Part shown: in pieces, positions 55,523 to 64,000 of the stretch
Layout of the letters: every line of letters begins with the position of its first letter
How positions within the stretch are numbered: position 1 is the first letter of the stretch
Source: Linepithema humile
Taxonomy: Eukaryota > Arthropoda > Insecta > Hymenoptera > Formicidae
Direction of reading: 5' to 3'
DNA: 64,000 nucleotides
NCBI RefSeq assembly: GCF_040581485.1
Contig: NC_090128.1
Coordinates: 31,340,931 to 31,404,930 of the forward strand
Position numbers and translations under genes: made by a program
Notes under the pieces: generated by a model
Databases searched by the model: none
Told to the model about the DNA's origin: nothing
Seen by the model: the letters and a program-made list of their open reading frames with translations, nothing else

Positions 55523-57817
55523 ATGTGCGATTCTGTACAAAAAAAATCTAAGCGAAGCTTTTTTGAAGGCTGGCTTAGCAATGATCGGTATAAATCTTGG
55601 ATACGAAAAGTACCGTTAAATGACAGTTTTTTTCATTGCACTATTTGTAATAAAGATTTTTCTTGTAACACGCGCATTTCTAGACATGCGGATTCTATGT
55701 GTCACAAAAATAATATTAAAAAAAACACATCTGTTTTGTTAAATAATAATGATGTAAGTTTTAAAAAAAGTACTTCTAATATACTTAAATTTCAAAAAGA
55801 ATGGTTAGAAATGGAGCATTTTCAACCATGGTTACGTGAAGCATCACATGACGAAAAATTATTTTTTTGCTCCATTTGTGAAAAATACATGTCTGCTAAA
55901 TTGTCGCATATTTATGATCATGCAGAATCCGTAGCACACACTACAATAGCTAAGAAAAAGAATTTAGAAAAAAAGAAAACAGACGAAGATGTTAATATGA
56001 CAGAATCATTTTTATCATTTGATGAGCGAAAGAAAGCAGCAGAAATTCGATATGCTGCTTTCATCGCCGAAAAAAACATTTCGCATCAAACTGCGACAGA
56101 CATTCTAACATTTTTCCAACAAATAGGAAAAGATTCTGACGTATTACAAAATATGAAAATGAGTCGGACTAAGTGTCAAAAGATTATTTCGAACGTGTTG
56201 TGTCCGGTTGAAACGGATCGTGTAGTCGATATTATTCAAAATACTAAATTTACTATTTTTATTGATGAAACGTCTGACATTTCTAATCAAAAATGGATGA
56301 CGTTTCTTGTTCGGTATGTTGATCCTGCAACATTAGACATTCGCTCACAATTAGTAAAATTAATAGATATTGATGCAAAAAATAGCAGTGCGGATAAATT
56401 GTTTGATGCTTTTAAAAATGAAATGTATAGACATCAAATTCCATTTTTAAATATTATTGCTTTGTCAAGCGATAATGCACCCGTCATGACGGGCAAATAT
56501 TCATCATTTAAAAGAAAGCTTGAGGAAAAATGTAAAAACTTAATAACATTTCCATGCCCATGCCATTCCGCTGCACTTGTTGCACATACAGCATGTGGTA
56601 AAATTCCAGAGTATTGCGAAGAATTCGTAAAAAAATTAGCTAATTTTATTAACGGTAGTCCAAAACGATCTGCTATTTTTGAAGAATTTTGTGAATGTTT
56701 TCAGGAGACAAATCGCAAAATTCTAAAGTTGTCCGACACACGATGGCTTTCTCGGCATTCATGTATTGAAAGACTTATAGAGTTTTGGGATACTGTCGAG
56801 CATTTTTTAAGAGAAATGGTAATGAGTGAAAAGACAAAATCTGGAGAAAATTTATTATCTGTAATGCAAAAACCTGATGTAAAAGCATATTTATTATTTT
56901 TAAAACATATTTTGAATTTTTTTAACTCTTTTAATGCATTTTTCCAAGCTCTGGAAACAAGAATTCAATTATTGCAACCAAAATCATTTCAGTTCCTTAC
57001 CATAATTTGTAAACATTTTTTAAAACCAGAGCTTTTACAAAATATAAATAATAATTTTGAGTTTTCAAAAAAAGAAAATCAAAAATCTTTAAACGAAGTA
57101 TATTTAGGAGATGAATGCGAAAAATATATTAACGAATTGATAATAGAAGGACACGCAGACGTAGTTGCAACAGTTCAAGAGAACTGTTTGCAATTCTACG
57201 TAACTGCTGCCCAAGAAATTTGTAAGAGATTACCAATAAATGACAAATTTTTATCAAAATTAAAAGTTTTTGAATCGGACACTGCTTTACGTGATATCAA
57301 CAGAGAAACTTCATTCAATGATGTTTATTTTGTCGCTCAGACCATTGGCGGGTTTGACGAAAACGGTTTAAGAAAAGAATGGTTTGCTTTACATCAAAGT
57401 TTTACAGAAGCAGAAAAAGATAATTTGTCAATGTCAAATTTTGATGACATGTGGAAACAAATTTTAAAACATTCTCATCAATATCCCAATTTGAAGTCTC
57501 TTTTGAATGCTGTAAGATCGCTGCCAAATTCGAATGCCGATTCAGAAAGAATCTTTTCCTTGTTGCCGGACTTAAAAACGAAAAAACGAAATAAACTTTC
57601 GTCTGTTAGTGTCAATGCTACTTGCGTGCTTAAATCTGCATTGAAAGCGAGAAGGGAAACTGCTGTAGATATAGAAATTAATGAAAAGCATTTGTCTCTA
57701 ATGTACACGGACAAATTGTATTCTGCATGTCCTAAGAAACAGAAAAGTCATCTAACATTATATGCTGCAAATGTTCATGAAATTGCTGGTCCCTCCTCGT
57801 CTAATGATATGCAATAA
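55523..57817 (+). CDS. hAT-family transposase, intact
   Basis: 764 aa, no lesions. N-terminus has two zinc-finger-like modules of the same type: C39-x2-C42-x12-H55-x5-H61 and C116-x2-C119-x13-H133-x5-H139, each preceded by a W-x-R/W-L motif. The RNase-H-like core contains FIDETSD (D248 or D252), LSSDNAPVM (D317), the CPCHSAAL cysteine-histidine motif (345-351) and TRWLSR. The C-terminal dimerisation block has NSNADSERIFS with E675 as candidate third acidic residue, followed by KTKKRNKLS. All hAT landmarks are present. The start is the first ATG after stops in frame. It would excise and insert the element by recognising its ends. Confidence 0.93.
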   Translation: MCDSVQKKSKRSFFEGWLSNDRYKSWIRKVPLNDSFFHCTICNKDFSCNTRISRHADSMCHKNNIKKNTSVLLNNNDVSFKKSTSNILKFQKEWLEMEHFQPWLREASHDEKLFFCSICEKYMSAKLSHIYDHAESVAHTTIAKKKNLEKKKTDEDVNMTESFLSFDERKKAAEIRYAAFIAEKNISHQTATDILTFFQQIGKDSDVLQNMKMSRTKCQKIISNVLCPVETDRVVDIIQNTKFTIFIDETSDISNQKWMTFLVRYVDPATLDIRSQLVKLIDIDAKNSSADKLFDAFKNEMYRHQIPFLNIIALSSDNAPVMTGKYSSFKRKLEEKCKNLITFPCPCHSAALVAHTACGKIPEYCEEFVKKLANFINGSPKRSAIFEEFCECFQETNRKILKLSDTRWLSRHSCIERLIEFWDTVEHFLREMVMSEKTKSGENLLSVMQKPDVKAYLLFLKHILNFFNSFNAFFQALETRIQLLQPKSFQFLTIICKHFLKPELLQNINNNFEFSKKENQKSLNEVYLGDECEKYINELIIEGHADVVATVQENCLQFYVTAAQEICKRLPINDKFLSKLKVFESDTALRDINRETSFNDVYFVAQTIGGFDENGLRKEWFALHQSFTEAEKDNLSMSNFDDMWKQILKHSHQYPNLKSLLNAVRSLPNSNADSERIFSLLPDLKTKKRNKLSSVSVNATCVLKSALKARRETAVDIEINEKHLSLMYTDKLYSACPKKQKSHLTLYAANVHEIAGPSSSNDMQ

Positions 57818-58365
57818 TAATGTTTAAAATAAAATTTATTATTGCATTGCTCATTTCTAATGCTTATGCTAATGCTTCAAATGTTTAGAATATCATTTCT
57901 GTTACAGACATGATATCATGTACATTTGAACATTATGTCTTACATTAATGTATGTAAGACATCACACTTATAAATAATAGATATGTGTTAAAAATATCTT
58001 CCTAGATAGACATACGATTGCATCTTGAATACATAATTACAGTACTTATTAGCAGCATTAAATAGTGATTTGCAATTGATTATAATTGTATGTTATTATA
58101 ATTATATAATAATATGCTAATTATTTAATTTAATTTTTGCATATTCTGTATTTCTATTTAATTTAAATTTCTACATATTTGTCTATCTAGGTTGTCTGCA
58201 AAAGATCACATTTGTGACCTACTGGTGGATAAAAAATACGTTGTCAGCAAAAAACCCGGTCATCACACCCTAGATTGCACATGTTCGCTTCATTTACATT
58301 TCCTAATCGTATCCAATGTTTTCATACAAACATGTGCTACTTGGGAACTGTGAACGACAGGTAAG
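57818..58365. other. 3' flank of the hAT transposase, no gene seen
   Basis: AT-rich; AATAAAATTTATT directly after the stop is a likely poly(A) signal. Around 58195-58215 a GTCTGCAAAAGATCACATTTG motif resembles the arm repeat unit. Confidence 0.6.
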
Positions 58366-58395
58366 ACAGATAAATCTTGTCTGCAAAAAATATGA

Positions 58396-58446
<51 letters not shown>

Positions 58447-58554
58447 ATATGTCTCTTTTTTGCAGACATGAGACATATACATATGTCACTTTTTTGCAGA
58501 CACGAGACATATACATATGTCTCTCTTTTGCAGACACGAGACACACACGCACAC

Positions 58555-58607
<53 letters not shown>

Positions 58608-59985
58608 TCTATTAAATATAAGTCTATATATTTATATATATACAGACACATATTCATATATATCTCCCTTTTGCAAACATAAAAAAATATTGAAATGTGG
58701 TATAATAGGGCTACAGGCGAAGGTCCACGTTGAAAAACCTAACGCGCTATAAGTGGCACCTCATGGGTGGCGCGGAAGACCACTCAATAATTAATAATAA
58801 AACTATTTGAGATTTAAATTAGGCTTGTAATCGATCAAAGATTGCCAATGATATCGTGTAGAACCGGCGCGTTTAGGTCCGTAACTACACGCGTACCGAT
58901 CTGTCAACTGTTATTGATTTTTACAAGTCAGGTGATATTGATTTTTACTGCACAGCTGATTTTCCACGGACGCAAAATGCATGTGGATTTTCGTCACTCG
59001 AAATATGGGAGTTGTGACTGTTAAATACTCCTTCACCAGTAAAACATGACTCGTCCGTAAATAACATTTTAATGACCAAATCAGAATCTCTATTTTAATT
59101 CTCTAATAACAATGTATAAAATTAGATTCTTCTAGATGAAAATGTTTTCGATAAAGATGCGTTACATTGTATTTATTGTAAGCGTTTTAATCTGATACAG
59201 AAAATACAATAAGTATATCGTAATGTTCATGTATAATCTCCCATCATTTTCAACATGATTATTGAAAAATGAAAATAAAGATTCTGGTTTTGTCCATAAA
59301 ATTTTATTTACAGACGAGTCACGTTTTACTCGTGAAGGAGTAGTTAACAGCCACAACTCTCACATTTGGAGTAACAAAAATCCACATGCATTTCACGTCC
59401 GTGAAAAATCAGCTGTGCAGTAAAAATCAATATCACCTGACTTGTAAAAATCAATAGCAGTTGACAGATCGGTACGCGTGTACGTGTAATTGCAAATCTG
59501 AGCGTGCCAGTCCTACGCGACATCATTAGCATCTTTGATTGTTTATAACTTAAAAACTATTGTAGTCTTGATATTTTTGTATTAAGATTCTTTACTCTAT
59601 TTTATCTTCAAAAAATACTATTAAAGTATTAAGCGGTAGTTATGAGACACCCTGTATAACATAATATTAAACTCTAAAGTATTAACTATCGCAATTAACG
59701 CATATTAATAATTTATAAATATTTAATGTTCTGATATTTTATTAATATCAATATTATTTACTTTTTACAAGATCACATAAATCTCGAAAAAGCATTTCAC
59801 GTTGTCATACGCAACAAGCGCGCAACGTCGCTTTGATAAAAAGGAGACGGAACACGTATGTCCACTCGCTTCTACAAACTGAACGACGAAGCGCACACGT
59901 ACGTGTGACGTCACGATTCTCGTTTGTGTGCGTGCTTCCCCTACCGCGGTGCTCGGGTGCTGGCCGGCTCGAGTTTGCATCACTG
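58366..59985. repeat. Right terminal inverted repeat of the hAT element
   Basis: Longer than the left arm mainly because the GCAGACACGAGACATATACA unit occurs about three times (58462-58550) instead of once, plus length differences in (TA)n and (GT)n (58556-58607). Confidence 0.92.
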
Positions 59986-60096
59986 GCTGCGTTCCGTAAA
60001 GCGCATATGCGCGCATCTATCTAATGGCTGGTTTATGCTTCGGTCTTAATCTTAATCTTATGGCTGGTTTATGCTTCGGTCTTAATCTTAATCTTA

Positions 60097-60255
60097 GGGC
60101 GGTATTCATAGTCCCTTCTTATATTCAAAATCGTCTTAAGCACGGACTTATATTCGCTCTCTTCGTCAAACATAGATTGTGTCTGACGAAGAGAGCGAAT
60201 ATAAGTTCGTGCTTAAGACGATCTTGAATATAAGAACGGACTATGAATACCGGCC
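60097..60255. mobile_element. MITE family A (159 bp)
   Basis: TTA at 60094-60096 and 60256-60258. Confidence 0.9.
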
Positions 60256-60264
60256 TTAGTCTTA

Positions 60265-60423
60265 GGCCGGTATTCATAGTCCGTTCTTATATTCAAGATT
60301 GTCTTAAGTACAGACTTATATTCGCTCTCTTTGTCAGACACAATCTATGTGTGACGAAGAGAGCGAATATAAGTCCATATTTAAGACGATCTTGAATATA
60401 AGAACGTACTATGAATACCGCCC
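60265..60423. mobile_element. MITE family A (159 bp), second copy
   Basis: TTA at 60262-60264 and 60424-60426; nine bases from the previous copy. Confidence 0.9.
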
Positions 60424-60500
60424 TTAGTCTTAACTTAATCTTAAGGACTCGTTTATGCTTCCCTGGAAATTCGGACTACGCATGTGCAAATGTAACAAAA

Positions 60501-60517
60501 CCTAACCTAACCTAACC
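60501..60517. repeat. Interstitial telomere-like (CCTAA)3 tract
   Basis: CCTAACCTAACCTAACC, the complement of the insect TTAGG repeat. Confidence 0.7.
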
Positions 60518-60564
60518 ACAAATTGTAATAGATCCCGGTGCTGCAAATTATAGTGAATGTTAAA

Positions 60565-60850
60565 ATGAATCGCCAGCGGCAAAAAACTTTAATGTTTGGA
60601 ATGGCACTTTTGTTATCAAGTGCCTATGCAGCATGTGTATTATTAAGAAATTAAAAAAAAAATAAAAGAAAACCACGGAGATACGCTGTTCGGCCACTGA
60701 ATCGAAAAAGACACGAAACTGGTCATTTCTTTTCTTTAATGAAAGATATGCTGAATATTGAATACGATCAGGAACAATTTTTTAAATATACACGGATCGA
60801 AAACCATTATTTTGCGCGGTTTCGTGCTGCGTCGGACGTCAGACTTACCT
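60565..60850 (+). pseudogene. N-terminal relic of a Harbinger-like transposase
   Basis: From ATG 60565 the frame meets a stop (LLRN-stop) in an A-rich run. It then reads RRYAVRPLNRKRHETGHF and MLNIEYDQEQFFKYTR, the conserved basic/aromatic entry of Harbinger transposases, before decaying near HWPGLRTLG. Confidence 0.6.
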
Positions 60851-61062
60851 CATTGGCCCGGCCTTAGGACATTAGGGACTAAAGTTAAAAGATGGGATCT
60901 TTCCAAGATTAAGATTAAGACTAAGATTAAGACTAGGGAAGTATAAACGCCCTTATGGCATTCTACGTTATCAACTCTTAAGATTAAGATTAAGACCGAA
61001 GCATAAACCGGCCATAAAGTATACATAACGTACACTATAGATAGATGCGCGCATATGCGCTT

Positions 61063-62037
61063 TAAGGTGCAAATTCATGGGACGCTCGTTTCAGCGTTGC
61101 CCATAGTCACGTGACTTCGAGTTGACGCTAGCGTCAAGAAAAAAAGCTGGATTTTTTTAGCTTTAGCGTCAAGTCGTGCGATCTGTGCGATGATCTGTCT
61201 GTGCGTGCTATTCGCTATTGGATTTGCATATGTCTCATGTGGTCTTTCAACCTTGTCAATAAAAATGGATGTTATATTTAAGTAATAAAAAGTAATAATT
61301 GAATTTATTATCCAATACTACATATATATAAAAAAAATAAAAAGAATGAATAAGTAATGAATTAAAAATGATACTTTTTGAGGTTTAGAAGAATCAGCAG
61401 TATTGTATTTATTTGCAAAATATATTTTTATAATTATCTTTATATTATATATGTTTAATTATGTAAATTTAATATCAATGTTATGTAAATTTAATTCAAT
61501 AAAAAGTTATTTTATTATAAATAAAAGCTTGAAATATAATATATACAAATATGCTGTGCATTTTTATTCTATACAATTAATTTTCTAACTTTGAAAAATG
61601 CTATTCTTAAGTATTACATTAGAAATTTTCTAATACTGAACAACTATTCTAATATCGTTTTTCCTACTCTACTTATCAAAGTTTGCAATAATATGAAACT
61701 TTGTTTAATTGAAAAGATATACATTTTGTATACTTATCAAAATAAATAATATGATATGAAGTAAATATTTTATGTTTGTAAACATATAATAAAAAATATT
61801 ACATATAATAAAAAAATTATTAATAAACATTTTTTTAGCATTTTCGATAAAATAAGTAGAACTGGTAACCAAAGGTTTTTATCTTATTCCTACTTAATTA
61901 CACTTTTTTAAATATTTAAAACAGTAATTATTAATAAAGCAAGTGAAAAAATTAACTGAACAAAATCAGTGACAAAAACTTTTAGCAGTTTTGATATATA
62001 CAAATATCGATGAATACCGACGCAGACCGCTGACTAA
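61063..62037. other. Interior of S, no gene seen
   Basis: Left 130 bp has GC-rich GACGCTAGCGTC-like palindromes; the rest is AT-rich without ORFs of note. Confidence 0.55.
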
Positions 62038-62190
62038 AGGCCGGAGCACAGACTTTTACATAAAGCATAACGCATAAGCATAAGGAAATTGATTGGTCTA
62101 TATATAAGCATAAGCAAATGCATAAGGAAACGGACCAATCAATTTCCTTATGCTTATGCGTTATGCTTTATGCAAAAGTCTGTGCTCCCT
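62038..62190. mobile_element. MITE family G in S
   Basis: TAA duplication (62035-62037, 62191-62193), the clearest target duplication for family G in the window. Confidence 0.85.
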
Positions 62191-62370
62191 TAACGCTAAA
62201 TTTTACGAGAAACTCTTTTCATGCATTTCTCACATCCAGCGTCAACTTTGTTCACGTGACATATTTGGACGCTAAAAATGAGCGTCGAGCGTCAGCGTGA
62301 AAAGGCACCTTTACGGAACGCAGCCTATATGTATACTGGGTGTTTACGATAATTCAAGTTCAAGTTATAA

Positions 62371-62567
62371 AGGCCGGAGCACAGACTTTTACATAAAGCA
62401 TAACGCATAAGCATAAGGAAATTGATTGGTCTATATATAAGCATAAGCAAATGCATAAGGAAATTGATTGGTCTATATATAAGCATAAGCAAATGCATAA
62501 GGAAATGGACCAATCAATTTCCTTATGCTTATGCGTTATGCTTTATGCAAAAGTCTGTGCTCCGGCC
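62371..62567. mobile_element. MITE family G with internal duplication
   Basis: Longer than other G copies because a block of about 48 bp (GGTCTATATATAAGCATAAG...) is duplicated in tandem. Confidence 0.8.
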
Positions 62568-62569
62568 AA

Positions 62570-62718
62570 TAGCGTTTTCGAATAAACGGGGTTTGAACGA
62601 TCTAGGGTTAATCAATCACTATTTTACTATAAATGCAAGTCTTTCATTGGTGGAGAGGTTGCAATGACGTCATTAACCAATCTTGGGTCGTTCAAATCCT
62701 GTATAATCGAAAACGCTA
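62570..62718. mobile_element. MITE family C
   Basis: TTA follows at 62719-62721; the left duplication is obscured by the adjacent G copy. Confidence 0.8.
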
Positions 62719-63090
62719 TTAGTTTTACTAAGACCGAAAAATGAGATAGACATAATCATCTAGAACCTTTATGATTTATGACAACTCGACGCTGTCTTGT
62801 ATTGCTTGAGTTAAATTCATTGAATTTGTTGAGTTTATAGAGCAAATTTTATTGTAATAAAAAAATGTCAACTGCAAATCAGTCTATGAAAGAAACAAAT
62901 AATGTTGGTATGTATGTTGGTATACCTCTTTAATAGATATAATTATATATATATGTATATAATTATATTTATTAAACTCAACAAATTCAATGAATTTAAC
63001 TCAAGCAATACAAGACAGCGTCGAGTTGTCATGAATCATAAAGGTTCTAGATGGTTATGTATATCTCATTTTTCGGTCCTAGTAAAACTA

Positions 63091-63353
63091 AGGCACTAGA
63101 TATGTAGGTATTCTCATCCGCCATTTTGATTCCTACTAGATGGAGAATTATAGCGTATATAGTATAGTATAGCGTACATGTGTAACACGTCAATTATTAA
63201 AAATGATTCAGGACTTTTTTCGACTCATTTTTTGGCAAGGAATAACGCTATGTACTTAGTGGGCAGTCTTTAAGTGTCACCCTGTATACGCTATAATTCT
63301 CCATCTAGTAGGAACCAAAATGGCGGATGAGAATACCTACATATCTAGTGCCT
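63091..63353. mobile_element. Inverted-repeat element I
   Basis: AGGCACTAGATATGTAGG ... complement, flanked by TA (63089-63090, 63354-63355); arms continue about 80 bp. Confidence 0.7.
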
Positions 63354-64000
63354 TAAGCCTTGTGTCCACGATACTAGAACTCGGTCCGAGATCTCGGACT
63401 GAGGGAAAGTTACTAGAACTCGGATCATGTACACACTGCATTTGGATGCAAAACTCGAATAAGAAGCTCAAACGAAAAAATGCGTTGCGTCCCATTTTTT
63501 GGTACGAGTTATTGCGAGTTATTAGATTTTACTAGTTTCTTTTACTATCTGTCAAGACAAAATATAAGATACTTATAGTGATATGAGATACTGTGAACAA
63601 TATAAATAATATTTTAGTAAGTAATTATAGAATTGAAAAAATAAGAGAAATATAATTCTTAAATAAAATAAATTAATAAGATTAATAATTAATAAGATTT
63701 ACGTAAGTAGTTATTATTAGTTTTAATGCAGATTAAATTAGACATTAAAAATATATTATAATCTATATATACATATTATTTTTCAAGAAAAGTATAATAA
63801 TATATAAAATTGATTTTCAGAAAAAACTTCTTTTATAATAAAAAATGGATAATAAAGAAAATGTTAAAATTTTATTAATGTTATATTAACAACATTCTTG
63901 TTTATATGTTACAAAAAGTGTTGATTATCATAATCGTATGAAACGAGATCAAGCTTTACAGATAATCTGTAATCAGTACAAAGAATTAACAGGACAACCA
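63354..64000 (+). mobile_element. Family J copy 4, runs off the window
   Basis: Begins AAGCCTTGTGTCCACGAT. It is free of the Harbinger and M insertions of copy 3, so 63503-63518 serves as their empty site. Confidence 0.8.
63845..64000 (+). pseudogene. MADF-like ORF of J copy 4, nonsense at codon 15
   Basis: MDNKENVKILLMLY then TAA (63887-63889) where the other copies have CAA. Otherwise colinear to the window end. Confidence 0.75.

Larger units (their letters stand above)
52823..59985. mobile_element. 7.16-kb hAT transposon with very long terminal inverted repeats and two genes
   Basis: Ends CAGTGATGCAAACTCGAG ... CTCGAGTTTGCATCACTG. An exact 8-bp target duplication GCTGCGTT (52815-52822, 59986-59993) defines a hAT insertion. 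The terminal inverted repeats are 1.55 kb (left) and 1.62 kb (right), against the usual tens of bases, and nearly identical outside the microsatellites. The central 4 kb holds a divergent gene pair: a Q/RGG protein leftward and a hAT transposase rightward. Complete and apparently young. Confidence 0.93.
60000..61062. mobile_element. Deletion-derived Harbinger-like element R inside S
   Basis: Termini AGCGCATATGCGCGCATC and complement near 61062, followed on both sides by ATGGCTGGTTTATGCTTCGG / TCTTAATCTTAATC blocks. TAA- or TA-type duplication. Contains two A MITEs, a telomere-like tract and a transposase fragment. Confidence 0.65.
52814..62325. mobile_element. Harbinger-type repeat S hosting the hAT element
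   Basis: Termini GGCTGCGTTCCGTAAAGG and its complement at 62325; TAT duplication (52811-52813, 62326-62328). The hAT element (52823-59985) sits nine bases inside the left end and element R just after it. The remaining S interior (61063-62325) has no gene. Confidence 0.8.
62337..63090. mobile_element. Family H copy 3, truncated on the right, with nested G and C
   Basis: Left end TGGGTGTTTACGATAATTC; H resumes after the nested elements at GTTTTACTAAGACCG (62722). It ends at GTCCTAGTAAAACTA, where element I begins. The gypsy target site is empty here. Confidence 0.75.

Overview
This is eukaryotic nuclear DNA, almost certainly from an insect and probably a hymenopteran such as an ant. It has AT-rich intergenic sequence, GT-AG introns, a short TTAGG-type telomeric tract (60501-60517) and two recognisable host genes. 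The host genes are RpS26 (+, 49893-51062) and a PCNP homologue (-, 51554-52697), which converge on each other. A complete four-exon THAP gene (-, 17055-18299) may also be host-derived. Most of the rest is a stack of transposons inserted into one another.

Layout: 1-3162 has the 3' end of an unidentified gene, a broken THAP exon pair and nested MITEs. 3163-16135 is a MADF-bearing repeat (family J) split by repeat H, which contains a very young Ty3/gypsy element (3408-9445), a palindrome split by a solo LTR, and a hAT-type MITE holding further Harbinger-type elements. 17055-18299 is the THAP gene. 18817-28102 is a second J copy split by an 8.4-kb two-gene DNA transposon (19335-27783), itself broken by a solo LTR. 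28422-43167 is a third J copy holding a PIF/Harbinger-type insertion (29201-42695). Inside that sits a second two-gene transposon with an intact six-exon DUF4806-type gene. 44101-49773 is a full-length PIF/Harbinger element with an intact MADF-BESS gene and a transposase broken by one stop codon. 49893-52697 is the host gene pair. 52814-62325 is a Harbinger-type repeat (S) just upstream of PCNP, holding a 7.16-kb hAT element (52823-59985). 62337-64000 holds more nested H, G, C, I and J copies.

The most unusual object is the hAT element. It has 1.55-1.62-kb near-identical terminal inverted repeats, an exact 8-bp target duplication, an intact 764-aa transposase and, divergently, a spliced three-exon gene for a glutamine-rich protein ending in an RGG box. 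A recurring theme is DNA transposons carrying a second gene (MADF-BESS, DUF4806-type, Q/RGG). In two of them the accessory gene is intact while the transposase has a single in-frame UGA. Coordinates of nested elements were set by matching inverted termini, target-site duplications and, where possible, unoccupied paralogous sites inside the window. All family assignments come from reading the sequence, not from database searches.
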